Of a stretch of DNA of 64,000 bases, positions 34,533-47,122 are shown one piece after another. The stretch spans positions 63,289,496 to 63,353,495 of the forward strand of contig CM043970.1 in NCBI GenBank assembly GCA_014529385.2, written 5' to 3'. Origin of the DNA: Adiantum capillus-veneris. Lineage: Eukaryota; Streptophyta; Polypodiopsida; Polypodiales; Pteridaceae. The position numbers and the translations under genes were made by a program. The notes beneath the pieces are model-generated. The model did no database searches, was not told where the DNA came from, and was given only the letters and a program-made list of their open reading frames with translations. The stretch's first letter is position 1. The number at the start of each line of letters is the position of its first letter.

Positions 34533-36099
34533 CTCACATTCTCTAGTCATGTCCAATCCCCGCACACCTCGGTCTAGAGGTGCAGGGAGATCAGAACCAC
34601 CGGGTTATAATCTCGTCTTTATTGGTCAATACCTATATTTGTGGGTACAAGAAATCTACAGACCCACGTCTACATGATTTTGCATGTAGTGGACAAAACC
34701 CCTTTGCCTCTTCTCTAGCTGTAGCACTTCACAGCATCTTAACATCTTTTCACAGTAGACCTTTTCACTGTTCGTCTAACTCTAAACCCTAAACCGTAAG
34801 TAATTCTTGCATGGACTCGATCTAACGTAAATAAGCGTAAATCTAAATAAACGTAAATCTAACTAAAAATAAACCTAAATCTAATTTAACGTAAGTCTAC
34901 ATCTAACCTAATCTTTAACGTCTTTTGGGATAGTTTCCTACGACGTTAAAACTCTCTTCTTCTTGTGTGTGTGTGTGTGTGTGGTGGGTAAACCTAAATA
35001 AACCTAAGTCTAATCTAATATAACATAAATCTAAATCTAACGTAAATTATGTTATATTAAAAACAAAGAACTAAACTAACAGGGATTATAAGAACCTTAA
35101 AACTGATTTGACACATAATTTTTCACATAACTCGGCAAGAGTTGGCATTCTCATCACTAAAGATGTGAGAGTTAACTTCCGGCGGTGACACTGCCTCATC
35201 TCCATCCACATCTGACGACATCAATTGGCCCTTTGGACCGTTCTTGCTCTTGTTACTAACTTTGAAGTTGCTGTTGAATGACTAGAGGTTGTCTAGATGG
35301 TCATTGTCGGGGATGTAGTGACTCTTGCCGCCCTGAAGATCCACCTTCTTCCCTATCTTCTGAAGACATTTCACCAGTACTTTTGGATCGACGGAGCCCA
35401 CCATGAGTGAAGGCAGCAATACCCTATATTCCATTGAGGGCTTTCTTCACCCGCTTCATGCAGGCATCGCAGTCTATGGAGACCTAAATCTGATCTAATA
35501 TAACGTAAATCTAAATCTAGCGTAAATAAACGTAAATCTAACTAAAAATAAACCTAAATCTAATCTAATTTAACTTAAATAAACCTAAATCTAATTTAAC
35601 GTAAGTCTACATCTAACCTAATCTTTAACATCTTTTAGGATAGTTTCCTACGACGTTATAACTCTCTTCTTCTTGTGTGTCTGCGCGTGTGTGGATGTGT
35701 GTGCCAATAAAAAGAGATAAATGGTATAACCTTTCTATCACCCATGCCAAGTATGATAGATTGGTTATGCCATTTCCCTCTTGAATAATTGGTCTTGAGT
35801 TCAACTCCTCGTTGGCTAGATCTTTAGGTCTTTTAATTTTAATTAGTTTCCTACGACGTTAAATTAGTTTCTCTCTCTTTCTCTCTCAATGTGTGTGCGT
35901 TTTTTTGTTTATGCATGTTTTCTCTCTCTTTTCCTCTCTCAATGTGTGCGTTTTTTGTTTATGCATGTTCTCTCTCTCTTTTCCTCTCTCAATGTGTGCG
36001 TTTTTTGTTTATGCATGCTCTCTCTCTCTTTTCCTCTCTCAATGTGTGTGTGCATTCTTTGTTTATGTATGTGTGTGTGCGTTTTTGTTTATGTTTGTA

Positions 36100-36153
<54 letters not shown>

Positions 36154-36160
36154 AACACTA

Positions 36161-36192
<32 letters not shown>

Positions 36193-36263
36193 GGAGAGAG
36201 AAAGAGGGGAAGGGAACATGAGAGTGAGGAGAGGGAAGGAGCATACCTGGCTCTCCTTCCTCT

Positions 36264-36296
<33 letters not shown>

Positions 36297-36299
36297 GAG

Positions 36300-36350
<51 letters not shown>

Positions 36351-36360
36351 CGTTACCTGC
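34440..36360. repeat. Simple-repeat and minisatellite region
   Basis: It contains (CT)n at 34492-34530, AAACCTAAATCTAA-like degenerate runs at 34830-35050 and 35480-35620, and a segment (from GTAAGTCTACATCTAACC to GACGTTA) present near 34882-34950 and again near 35600-35660. A 50-bp minisatellite (AATGTGTGCGTTTTTTGTTT plus a CT-rich half) has starts at 35888, 35941, 35991 and 36041. (CT)n, (GT)n and (GA)n blocks follow at 36108-36345. No gene is credible. It probably belongs to the interior of the CACTA element. Confidence 0.75.
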
Positions 36361-36379
36361 TCCTTGCTTGAGGGCGCTG

Positions 36380-36559
36380 AAAAACTCAGATCTGAGATCT
36401 GAGTTTTTGGGCGCTCTCTGTTATTTTTTTAGCCCAGCCGGCATCGCTATGAGCGTCGCAAATTTACTTGTAAATTTGCGACGCTCATAGCGATGCCGGG
36501 ATTTTTTTTTTTGAGCGTCGCTGTGTGAGCGTCGCTAATATGAATAACCTCTTGTAGTG
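36380..36559 (-). mobile_element. CACTA transposon terminus with subterminal hairpins
   Basis: On the minus strand 36559 begins CACTACAAGAGGTTATTC, the diagnostic CACTA terminal sequence, followed by subterminal AGCGACGCTC motifs. At 36438-36467 and 36470-36499 two 30-base arms are perfect inverted copies with a 2-base gap. A second palindrome, AAAAACTCAGATCT against its complement, lies at 36380-36408. No matching opposite terminus is visible in the window, so the element containing 33500-34426 is truncated on that side. Confidence 0.75.
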
Positions 36560-38440
36560 CAAATCTTGCAATTGATTCTCTTTGGAACATGAAGATTAAT
36601 TGCAAACCTTGATGATTGTCATATCTATTTGAAGTGCGAGCATTGAAGTTCTCACACTCCACAGTAGATCTTTGAGAGCTTATCTATCTGCAGTTGTTGC
36701 ACATGTACGATCACACAATATGAGAGACACAACAATCCAAATAAAGATAATCTAATATCAATGTATTTGGACATGAGATTCCTAAATTCTAATTCTAGTG
36801 AGCATAGTGTGATGGCTCTACACATGACAAAAATATTTCTATTTATGTTCACTTTGAGGTGAGAAAATATCTGCACATCAAAATCCAACCTACCTAAATA
36901 AAACTGACCTCTATTCTATTATATTTTGCAAACTGATAACCTCACGTGAGAGTACACTCTGCACACAATGGAAATCTCTAAATTATATCACTAATTCACT
37001 TCCACATGTCAGTAAACTTAGCACATAGCAAGTGACTCCTAAAAAGTAGACACCTCATATGAGTGAGAGTTTGAGCTCTAGACAACATACAAAGCTTACA
37101 TAATTTGAACCTAAAAAAAGGAATCAATCAAATTTTTAAAAAACACTAAATTGATTTTAAACAAAAGATTTTAAAACTATTCTAAATTTCAATAATTTTT
37201 GAATTATAAAATTTTATTTTATTTTCTAATAATGACATGGAATACCTTTTGTGATGAATACTAGTCTCAACAAGACGCGCTACCACTATATATATATATA
37301 TATAAATTTATCAATATATTCTTTGATCGAAAAATACTTTGTACAAAGTATTTTTTGATCGAAGTTTCTTTTGGTCAAAAAACTAGGAAAAAATCGGTTG
37401 CCTGTTTTTGCTGATATGGCACCGTATAATACGCCCATATAATATGAGTTCATGTAAAATACGCCCGTATATGATGTATTATACGTATCTCCATATAACG
37501 TATAATGTAACTTAGGTCTGGGCTCGTGCGCCTCAACCCCCATTCCCTCCTTCGATTTTGTAAAATAAACTAGGCTTTATGTATGAAATTTTTTACTTTT
37601 TGAATTAAAAAACCCTTTACGTAAATTTTTTTGTGAATGTACCCAATTATAAATTCCTTATTTTTTTCACACTTGCTATCTTACATATTTTCTAGTGGAC
37701 GCCAAATTTCAATTAATGAGCTATGTGAAGCTGTGTGTGTGTGTGTGTGTGTATGTGCACGGACCCACGTAGGTGCATCGTGGTATCAAAGCTGGAAATT
37801 TGTCTTGGGCATGGAAATTTCCGTTAAGACTCAAAGCAACTAGACCTCAGAAGTTGTGTAGCCCTATGAGAGAGAGAAATCGTAGAAGCGAGTGGATTCT
37901 ACATGTGGTTTTTGGAGCTCAAAGGCTTATAACACAGAAAATCACACTTTTGTGTGATGCTAAATAGTGTGTATACATTATGTGAATTGTAGTCCATCAA
38001 TGCAGCAAGTCAAGAGCAATTCTTAAAGTAAGTGAATTAAACAGGCCGGCATCAAAGCTACAATTATCGCCATACAAATTCAAAGCACTAGCAAAGAGTG
38101 TGTATGTGTTTGAATTGATTATCTAACAGTATTTTGAAGAGTACAAACTATTGAACCAAATAAATGACCAGACTAAACAGAAATTTCATATAAATGAAAC
38201 TAAACATTCTTTATGTTAATGAACAAAAAAAGAAGACATATGTAAATGAAGACATATGTGAATGCCATTGAATTAGGTTTTTTAGATAACAAAAAAATTA
38301 CATATACATTGAGTTTGAGTGACCTAATAAAATAGAATAGATATAGGTCTTCGTTATTAAGGCCGAAGCCTTCCACTAAGGGGCCCCAAAGAGACCTATG
38401 TCTAGCCGAACCCTTCCAATACCTGGTCTCTTCCTTCGAC
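36560..38440. other. AT-rich stretch, no supportable gene
   Basis: Short open frames show no motif. There is an (AT)n run at about 37289-37305 and a (GT)n run at 37733-37752. TGGTATCAAAGCTGG at about 37779 resembles an iMet-type primer-binding site and may mark the remains of a copia LTR end, but no LTR pair is visible. Confidence 0.5.
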
Positions 38441-38655
38441 ATGTGGTAGTGATGTGTGTGAACACGCTTAGGACCAGTGGGGCATTTTTTCCCTCTATAC
38501 GAGGTTTTTTCCCCTGTGCATTTTATATACGCCCATCACTCTAAGGCTATCTATCTTTCCATTGCACACTAAGTAAAACACTCTCTATTGTGTTCCTTGA
38601 GCTTCCTTTGTCTTCTCCAAGGTGTGTGTGTTTTCTTGCAACCCTAATTCCAACA
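38441..38655 (+). repeat. Putative copia 5' LTR
   Basis: TGTGGTAGTGATGTGTGTG to AATTCCAACA makes a TG..CA unit of about 215 bp directly before ATTGGTATCAAAGCAGG, a primer-binding-site-like sequence. The left boundary is uncertain because no second copy is present. Confidence 0.5.
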
Positions 38656-38656
38656 A

Positions 38657-38670
38657 TTGGTATCAAAGCA
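38657..38670 (+). promoter_or_regulatory. Primer-binding site, iMet-like
   Basis: TTGGTATCAAAGCAGG differs by one base from the plant iMet-type TGGTATCAGAGC. It starts just inside the LTR-like end and agrees with copia Gag starting downstream. Confidence 0.65.
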
Positions 38671-39020
38671 GGTTGCGTCCTCTCGAGCTTAGTTGCCAGC
38701 AGCTCCAACACACGCCTACTCACTTTTTCTGATTTCAGTGAGCTTTGGCGAGCATTTTCAAGTGGACAAGGATTTTGGGTGAGCTTGTAGAGCTCAGTGT
38801 GCTCAGGACTTCTGATTCGGGCTCATTTCGGCCTCCGTTTCCACTACAGGTTATACTACACAGGCTATTTCGTCATTTTGTGGTGCAGAATTTCTGTCAG
38901 TTTGGTTTTTTGCATAATAGGTTCCTTTCAATCTTCTATGGTTTGTGCTATATATTACGTGTTGTTCCCGCTTCAATTATCCTCTTTTTGGAAATTTTCA
39001 CATCAGGTGCAACATTTATC

Positions 39021-40818
39021 ATGGCTGACAACAACACATATGTGGTCAAGATTTTTGCTGCTGAGGACAGATTGGATGGGGACAATTACCCTATGTAGGC
39101 TTACATGATGCAACATGTTCTTGTGTTGTCAAAGGGTGTTTGGAATATTGTGTAGGGCATTGATGTACGTCCTGGTTCTGAGGATGTAGGCGATGTTGAG
39201 GATGTTGCAGGTCTTGCTGCAAGGATTGCTGCTATTAGAGTTGTTTTGCCTACGACAGAAAAAGCTCGTTTGGATGTAATACGTAGGCTCATGTGTTGAT
39301 TGCGTTGTTTGTGAAGCGCACCATTACTTCTCACATTCATTCAGCAAAATCTGCAAAATAGGCTTGGGATATTTTGGCTTGTGTTTATGCAATCTGCAAT
39401 GAGGCAAAAACTGCATTGCTGCGTAAAGAGCTGGAGTCGAATATTATGCATGAGGAAGATGATATGGACACTTTCCTTGCTGATGTCAAGGATATCAATG
39501 AGCAACTTATTTTTGCAGGTGAAGTCATTTCAGACAGTTCCCTTGTGCAGACTGTTCTTGATGCCTTGTCAGACTCTTACCAGACTTTTGTGAGTACTTG
39601 GAGACTTATGACGCAAGGAAATCCTGAAGTTGTCAAGTTTGATGCATTGTGCATATTGCTCACTTTTCAAAAAAAAAAGGACTAGGCAGCGTGCAATTGA
39701 ACATTCTTTTATTTCTGCTCAATGAAAGGGTGGTAACAGCAATGCAGCCACTTCTTATGGTTCTTTCTATGAGTGGAAAATCACTTATTCCTAATGCTTC
39801 TACAAGCAAAAATTTGTCTGGAAATTCTGGTGATAAGGGAAAAAGGAATATGTGTTGCCATTATTGTAAAGCTAATGATCACTTGATCAAGCATTGTCCT
39901 AAGGTGAAGGCCAAAGAGGCTAAGAAGAAAGATGTTGGTAAAAAGTGCAAATGCTGGTTCCACTACAAATGCAGTTACTATTGAGTCCTCTATGAAAGGA
40001 GGCTATGATGTTGATGTTGATGCAGAATGGGCTTTTAGTGCAGAATGCACTTACAATCCTGTTGTCCATGATGCATGCATGTCAGTTGTTACTGCAGATT
40101 CACATGTGTGGTATTTTGACAGTGGTGCTACAAAGCACGTTACCTCACATCGTGGTTCACCTCTCTTGAGTCTATCCCTCATGGGAATTCAGTCACTTGT
40201 ACCAACAATGCCTCTTATTCGGTTCAAAGAGTTGGAAAGATTGTGCTTATTGCTACAAATGGTAGTTCTTTCACACTTGTCGATGCACTTTATATACCTT
40301 GGATCAAGAAGAATCTTTTGTCTGTATACGCACTTGCTAGACTTGGACTTGTAGTCAAATTTGTGGATGATAGATGTACAGTTCATGATCTCAATTTTGG
40401 TGATGAAATTGTTGCATCTAGCCTTTTGTGCCATTGGATGTATAAGCTCACATTGTGTGACAAGTGTGGACAAAATTTTGCAAATGCAGTTGCAAATTCA
40501 AGGGTTGTTTTAGATGCAAAATTGTGGCATGCACGTTTTGGGCATCTGTATTTTGCCAGTTTGCTACGTTTGCAAAAATCTGATTTGGTTGCTTCTTTGC
40601 TGCCTCTTGAAGCACTTGTCAAACATTTTTGTGAAGGTTGTATTTTGGGTAAAATGCAGCGTGCTAAGTTTCCAAAGGATGGGTTAGTTCGTGCTACATG
40701 CAGTTTGCAACTTGTGCATAGTGATGTTTATGGACCTATGCAAACTCCATCCTTGGGAAATTACTTGTACTTCGTGACTTTCATTGATGACTACTACAGG
40801 CATGCATGGGTTCATAAT
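39021..40818 (+). pseudogene. Copia Gag, protease and integrase start
   Basis: ATG 39021 begins MADNNTYVVKIFAAEDRLDG, a copia Gag start, with TAG at 39096 where Trp is expected (NYPMW in relatives). Gag continues through SLVQTVLDALSDSYQTF and a CX2CX4HX4C knuckle, CCHYCKANDHLIKHC. Protease reads VWYFDSGATKHVTS, with the D-S-G triad. The GAG pre-integrase domain (LWHARFGHLYFASLLRL, then CEGCILGKMQRAKF) leads into LVHSDVYGPMQTP and FIDDYYRHAWV, holding the first integrase Asp. Several frames are used, so there are multiple indels. Confidence 0.85.
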
Positions 40819-42414
40819 GATAGTTCAGAACTACAAGGTCCGTCTTGGGATTATGTGGAGGAGTCAACCAAAGGGAAGGGAGGTGGGCCTAATTGGTTGC
40901 TTCTAGATGATTGGGAAATCGAAGAATGGAATTTGGGTCCTGAGAAATGTCCTTTATTGATCAAAGTAAACAAGCATATGAAGCCAGGAATGAAAGAAAA
41001 AGCCAGTCACGTGTTCCATAAGTACAAAGACGTATTTGCATGGGAACATATCAATCCAAAAGGTGTAGATCTAGAGGTCTGTCAACATAGAATACCTCTG
41101 AAGCCAGATGCCAAACCAGTGCATCTACAAAAGGTACAGAATGAATCCAAACTATGCTAAGAAGGTCAAAGAAGAAATGAAGGCTGGATTCATCACAGAG
41201 GTAGCCAGTAGTGACTGGTTATTTCCAATTGTGGTAGTGCCCAAGAATGGAAAGCTCAGAGTTTGTGTGGATTATTGAAAGTTGAATTCTCAAACCATCA
41301 AATATCCTTTTCCATTACCTTTTACGGATATGCTTCTTGATGAGATTGTAGGCCATGAGATGTATAGCTTTATGGATGGCTATAGTGGTTATAATCAGCT
41401 AAAGATTGCTCCTAAAGAATGGGATGCATTCATGTATCTAGTTATGCCATTTGGTCTTTGCAATGCTCCAGCAACGTTCCAACGGTGTATGATGGAGATA
41501 TTCAGTGAATTCTTGCACTGATTTCTTGCCATATTTATGGATGATTTCACTGTATTCTTGACAAAGGAGCAGCATTTATTATTTTTGGAAATGGTCTTCT
41601 AGATACATAAGGAAAACAGGATCTGTTTGAACCCATTCAAATCTGTTTCTCTGGTCTAGAAGGGACAACTACTAGGACATATAGTGTCAAGGAATGGCAT
41701 AGAGATGGCTAATGATAAGATCCAGAGTGTCTAGCAGTCCAAGACACCCCGCACAGCATCAGAGTAAAGTTCATTCTTGGGATATATCAATTTTCCTAGA
41801 AGATTTATTCATATGTTTACTTTCAAGGAATTACCCTTGTATGAGCTCACAAAGAAAACCAACAAGTTCATCTGGACTGTTGAATGTGAGGAGAGTTTTC
41901 AATGTTTGAAGAATGCCATTATCAATAAGTCAGCACTCCAGCAACCTAATTGGGAAGTTATATTTCATGTGCATGTCGATGCTTTGGGATTGGCAATGGG
42001 AGCAATACTGGCTCAACCAGAAGGGAGGACTGATTATCCAGTATATTTTGCCTGTCGGAGATTTAATCAGGCTGAACAAGGATATAATACTACGAAGAGA
42101 GAAGACTTAGGAATGGTTTTTAGTGCTACTAAGTTTTGACATTATTTATTGGGCAAGCTATTTCATTTTTATGTGGATCATCAGGCATTATTATTTTTGA
42201 GTAGCAGAGTTATCATTCAAGGAAAATATATTAGATGAATGATGTTCCTGATGAGTTTGAATTCTGCATATTTCACAGGCTTGGTAAATTCCATTGTGGT
42301 GCTAATTTCCAGTCCAGAAGTTCTGATGGCTACTCAAAAATATCCTTGAGGGATGAGCCAGTGGATGCAGAGTTGTTTCAGGTGCCAGCTGAGGAAAACA
42401 CAGATCTAGAATGA
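40819..42414 (+). pseudogene. Gypsy RT and RNase H fused to the copia part
   Basis: The frame open at 40243-41160 passes from copia integrase into HKYKDVFAWEHINPKG, the gypsy segment before RT. A one-base shift near 41150 leads to MNPNYAKKVKEEMKAGFI, then LRVCVDY*KLN, MPFGLCNAPATFQRCMM and catalytic IFMDDFTVF, then LLGHIVSRNGI. RNase H shows HVDALGLAMGAILAQ and KF*HYLLGKLFHFYVDHQAL, ending near 42414. Stops at about 41278, 41519, 41601, 41732 and 42138 lie where Arg or Gln is expected; one near 42236 is where Trp is expected. Confidence 0.82.
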
Positions 42415-42814
42415 CATGATCCCCTTCTATCCAAAGTGAAGCATCATGTTGTGAGAGTGAAGGTCATTGTGGAGATAGTCGTGCGCATGTAGATACTTTA
42501 GGGTCTGAAGAAGAACATTTATTATTTGTAAGATTTTATTTTGGAATAGCTCTATTGTTCCTTCAATGGTTACATAATCGCAAATGGCAGGTTTACTACC
42601 ATCTGGAGTGCACTCTTTTATCCACTACTCTACATGGCCGCCATTCCAAAAATGTGAAATGAGCATTGGATGCTCTATGCAGCGAACCATGGCAAGTGGA
42701 TAAATAATGCCGCGATGAGCGATGTCCAAAACTGTGGCTTTGCCTTTAACCTATCGATTCACTGTGTGTCCATGCAAGTGGAATTTGAAGATCTTTGCCG
42801 CATACAGTGGCTCT

Positions 42815-43432
42815 TTAAATGTAGAATGTGTGACACCTAAATGATTCACGTGTGTCCATCTCCCTTATCCCAGCTGTGGAGCCTGTATGGATGTCGAAGA
42901 TTGCAGTTTCTGGTAAAAGATGCAATATAGGGGGGAGCTGAGACTGATCGAGAGCAAGAGTGGCACTAGCAATAGACTCTATTAAAATGGTAGCTCCTGG
43001 CTCTTCAGCCGCATCAAAAGAGCTGGCTTCCACTCTTGTGCGCCTTGGTGCTCTTTCTAGCTTCTCCTTGCTCTTGAACTCAGAATACAACTGTTGCACA
43101 AGTTATATGCAAGTAGCTATGCCTGGCAAAGTAACGATTTTATGATTTTTTAGATCCTAAAAAATCTTTGCAATCAATCCAATAGATTGCTTGATCATGT
43201 TCAATAAAGAACTTGATGTCACTAGAGACATGTCAAAAGTAGCGGGCATAAATGCAAGCTGAAGCTGCTCAAATATAGACTTCGCTAAGGCCTCTGTGAA
43301 CTGGTAATAATGTTTCGAAGCAGAGGGGTTTAGGCAACGATGAAGCTTAGGCTCTAGCATGTGATAAAAGTGATGTAATATCACTTTGAAGGAGAATTTT
43401 TGTTGATGTTTCACCGGCTTAGTATCCGCCAT
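42815..43432 (-). pseudogene. Unknown 205-codon gene with two stops
   Basis: ATG 43432 starts MADTKPVKHQQKFSFKVI, and one frame continues to TAG 42815 with only a TAG at 43157 and a TAA near 43110. Both sit where CAG and CAA would restore Gln. The protein has a helical N-terminal half (LAKSIFEQLQLAFMPATF) and a C-terminal half (LYSEFKSKEKLERAPRRTRV). I do not recognise it. It could be a captured gene or the remnant of an expressed gene. Confidence 0.4.
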
Positions 43433-43439
43433 ATCAGCA

Positions 43440-45090
43440 AGATATAATTTTAAAACATAAACATTGTCAGAGGAGAGGGGAAACTATCAAAATCGTGTCA
43501 TGACCCTAATCCAAAAACAATTGACATAATTTATAGCAAACAACAATATAGCATGATTGCAATCCATACATTGTACAATAGAGAGGAGAACACACAAAGA
43601 GAGATATGGAGAGAGGTGAACAGGCCAGGAGTGTGAGGACATTCATCACAAGAATTGGACCCTATTATGTGTGTTACATAATACACGTAAACAATCGGAG
43701 CGTACATGTGAACAACCCAGCTTGTGTGAGGTACACTCAGCACAAGTGCTGGACATTGTTGTAATGTTGATTGATAGTTTAATCAATATAGATCAATTTA
43801 ACAATCTCATATTGTGGTCAAACATCGTACATATTTACATCCAAGACAGCACCAAGTCATCTACTGATGAGTGGCGTATCTACAGATCAAAAAGTACAAG
43901 GGCAAGGCGTGTCATGGTAAGATGAAGAGGACATATGTATGCATCTCTCCACTCTTAGGTAGACAAACATATCCCTCATATTTCTATGTAGTAAGAACGA
44001 TGATGTGACTTAATCTAATCCCTAATGGAGTCTTACCACGCACCGAGTGAGTTTTTCCAAGCAAAGACAAACCCGAGCAAGTGTTTGTATACAATATAGT
44101 AAATCTTATCATCAACATAATATTTATTTTTTGCTATATATGGATGCACTACAACAAAAAGATTTTTCAATGGATATACTACCTCCTAAATTCCAAAATA
44201 TCAAAGTTTACTTTTAAAAAAAGCAACACAATATTTGAAAATAATATCTTCTGCCTCAATCTCTATTTATCTAACTGTAATCTCCTCTGCTTCTACTCTT
44301 GGATTTTCTTGGCTTGGGCTTCACATGTTTGAGCATGAAGTAAGATCGATAGACTAATAAGAGCTCTAGACCTTTACTTAATGCTCAATTCATCCTATGT
44401 TTCTTTTTGTCAGGTAAGTGCTCCCTTGTCTAGTACTTTGATTCTTGATTTTCATTTATACTTGAGAGCATGTGCATCCTTCCTACTCTTATCCACATCA
44501 ATGTGATAGCAATTTATTGCACCTCATTAGTTCATATATACACCAATCATCCCTTCCATGTCGTTTTTCCCTCCCTATCATTGACAAAAACTTCATTAAA
44601 AAACAGGCCTTAAGTGTATTTTTAAGGGCCAAAATAAAAAATTCCAAGCTAGTTTTGAGGGTGGCATTGAAGGAAATTGGCTAAATTTGAAGGATTCTAG
44701 TGTAAAACTTGGTAAAAATTCAAAAAAAAATTGTTAAGATAATCAATGTTCTTTTTTCCATTGGTTCCTACAAAAGGTTTTGGTGAACGCTTCCTCGCAG
44801 AATCCTCTCAGTGTCTCTCTTTTTTAGTCAAGAGGATAGAGGATCCTTGGAGCACCGTTACTTTTCAAGTCATAACCAAAACTCCTATTAACTATTTTAG
44901 TATTCAAACCTCCACTCAGAATTTTAATTGGTCTGAATCTTCCAATCATTCAAATTGTCTTGCTAGAAAGTGGATATTTACAACATGACTCCATCAATGT
45001 TGATCACTAGCCTGTCATACTAATATGGCACATAAAAAAGAAGCTAAACTATAAACTATCAGATAATGGCTCAACCTAAAGCACTAGTCA
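43440..45090. other. No recognisable gene
   Basis: AT-rich sequence with short uninformative frames. CACTACAACAAAAAG at 44147-44161 resembles a CACTA-type terminus, but without a partner it cannot be called an element. Confidence 0.5.
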
Positions 45091-45099
45091 ACATGCAGT

Positions 45100-45660
45100 A
45101 TGGGTATGTTTTTTCCCCCAACGTAGCAGTTTAAGTATTTTGGCAAAAAATGGCATAGACAAAGCAGACAACCCCATCAAACCAGACTTTTAGCATGGTT
45201 AATATCAAGCCACTTGCAAGATAGTTAGACAAGCCATATAATTCTCCATTGCATGTGCATCATTCCTCACAATTGCATTGGTATGATCAACAAAATTTTG
45301 GAGGCACATTTGCTTCATAGAGTCATGTACTCAATGCCAGTGAGTTTGCCCTACTGCATAACATCTTTCACAATCCAATCCAAGGCATCAGATGAGATAG
45401 CATAGATAAAAGGACAAAGTGGACACCCTTGTCTTATGGATTTATGCAATGGAACAACATATGTAAGAGTACCATTAACCAAAAATCTAGCTGATGCATT
45501 CCCAAAAAGAATGTGAAAAAGAATCTATCCAAACCCATATCATACAGACTTTGAAGTATGAACTCCCATTCAATTTTATCATAGGCCTTATCATACGCTC
45601 TATGGCCGATTGTTTGTGAGGACATCTGAGAGTTTTTTTCAATTTGCAATGCATTGATCA
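45100..45660 (-). pseudogene. LINE (non-LTR) reverse transcriptase fragment
   Basis: On the minus strand 45600-45530 reads AYDKIEWEFILQSLYDMGL, a LINE RT signature. After a frameshift near 45470 it reads SIRQGCPLCPFIYAISSDAL, the QGCPLSP-type motif, and then (about 45280-45200) VDHTNAIVRNDAHAMENY, where active elements have FADD. The catalytic pair is lost and several frames are used, so this is a decayed scrap with neither endonuclease nor 3' end visible. Confidence 0.72.
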
Positions 45661-47000
45661 ACATTATATCTAATAAGCAATGAATTATTATGCTCTTCGA
45701 ATGATGTACACTAGTGCTAGTACTACTACTTGTAGTCAACTGAATTATTGGCGGCTGCAGGAGTCGTATCATAGTAGTGCAAGCTGAAGCTCATGCCTCC
45801 TGCTTCTTCCAAATATCGGATGGACAATTAGCTCTCACTGCCTAATTTTACTTGCATGATTTACTGCTTGACTTCCGCTACAATGCTGCTGCATCTCCTT
45901 GGAGCTACGTCACATTAACCAACTCTTGCGGACACCATATTCTATGTTGAATCGGTCATGAGAGATGTTTCTGCTTGTCTACAAATCGTTCTGAAATGCT
46001 TGCCTCATCAAATTTTCTAATAGGTTATCAACAGAGTTGGACGAGGAGTGTGACTGAAGCCAAAGGCTCATTAGACCATGACTTGCACTAGTGGCAATAT
46101 GAACCCTAATGCCTTTCCCTCGACATTGAGTTGCCTGCCACTAATCCCCTCACACACTTTGCTAAAAGCACAAGCAGCTAGCTGCATTGAAGCAGCTGGC
46201 TTAATTATTTCAAGATTATAACCATCATAAGCTTTTCGACGCACATGTCCACTTTGACATTTACTCGTTCTATTTCTTTGCCCTCTGCCATGTGCATCGC
46301 CAACAGCCTAATAGCATCAATAGAAAAATGTGCTGACAAGTGGAGACTCAAGTAATTGAGCACTTCTAACACCTTAACATTGTCTCGTCCAAGTGCCTTC
46401 TTAAGGGGAGGATCACATAAGATCTGTAATTTCTCAGTACTACTCTAGAGCTTGTGAGCCTTGATGTAGCCCCATGCTCTTTTGAGGGCATCAAGACTCT
46501 GGTCTCCGAGGTTTGCAAGATGGGAGCCAGAGACCCTATAGAGGATCTGAGCGCCACCTCCGGGCTCGGGCTTGGGGTTAGGCTGTCGGGATTGGTTTTG
46601 AGTTCCGCCTTGGGCACTTTCTTGCTCATCTATTCATCAACTCATGCAAAAACCAGAGCAGTCACACACTAGACCAAGGGAAAGATCCCGGTCGCGATGG
46701 CAAGATGAAGGATCGCGATCGATGGCAAGAAGACGGATTGGGATTGGCTGGGGTTGATTGGCTGGGGTTGAGTGATCGAAGCTGGCTCTTGCACGTGCAA
46801 TACTTCATACTATAGCAACAAGGCTGCATGATACAACCGAGCATTGGACGGATTGTACTGAAAAGCACCTACATGGACCGTAAGAGAGAGGTAGAGGTGA
46901 TGGTGAGGCAACTTTACACAGCTTGTTGGCGAGAGAGGAAATGCTGACGAGATGGGATGGCTGCAATAGCACACACATTGAAACCCTCACTTCTCCCCTC
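45661..47000. other. No recognisable gene
   Basis: A minus-strand stretch near 46420-46200 reads LHLSAHFSIDAIRLLAMHMA with ordinary composition and may be coding debris, but I cannot assign it. The rest shows nothing supportable. Confidence 0.4.
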
Positions 47001-47002
47001 CC

Positions 47003-47013
47003 TCCCTCTCTCT

Positions 47014-47102
<89 letters not shown>

Positions 47103-47122
47103 AAAAAAAAAAAAAAAAAAAA
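47003..47122. repeat. (CT)n microsatellite followed by poly-A
   Basis: About 100 bp of perfect CT repeat ends at 47101 and is followed directly by T and about 21 A. The A run could be the tail of a retroposed sequence. Confidence 0.95.

Larger units (their letters stand above)
38441..42414 (+). mobile_element. Chimeric copia/gypsy retroelement
   Basis: The 5' half is a Ty1/copia element (LTR-like end, iMet-type primer site, Gag, zinc knuckle, protease, start of integrase). Near 40815 it switches, within one open frame, to a Ty3/gypsy linker, RT and RNase H. The piece ends near 42414 after RNase H with no gypsy integrase and no 3' LTR. About ten stops and several shifts make it inactive. The fusion may come from template switching during reverse transcription or from nested insertion and deletion. 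Confidence 0.75.

Noticed and set aside
34830-35620. AAACCTAAATC runs as interstitial telomere repeat
   Set aside because: They lack the regular CCCTAAA heptamer; the runs are degenerate and AT-rich.
37779-37795. Another copia element from a primer-site-like sequence
   Set aside because: TGGTATCAAAGC alone, with no LTR pair or Gag frame downstream before 38441.
44147-44161. Second CACTA terminus (CACTACAACAAAAAG)
   Set aside because: There is no inverted partner, no subterminal repeats and no transposase nearby.
45434-45772. 112-residue ORF as an independent gene
   Set aside because: Its useful part is a LINE RT segment and the rest is frameshifted or non-homologous sequence.
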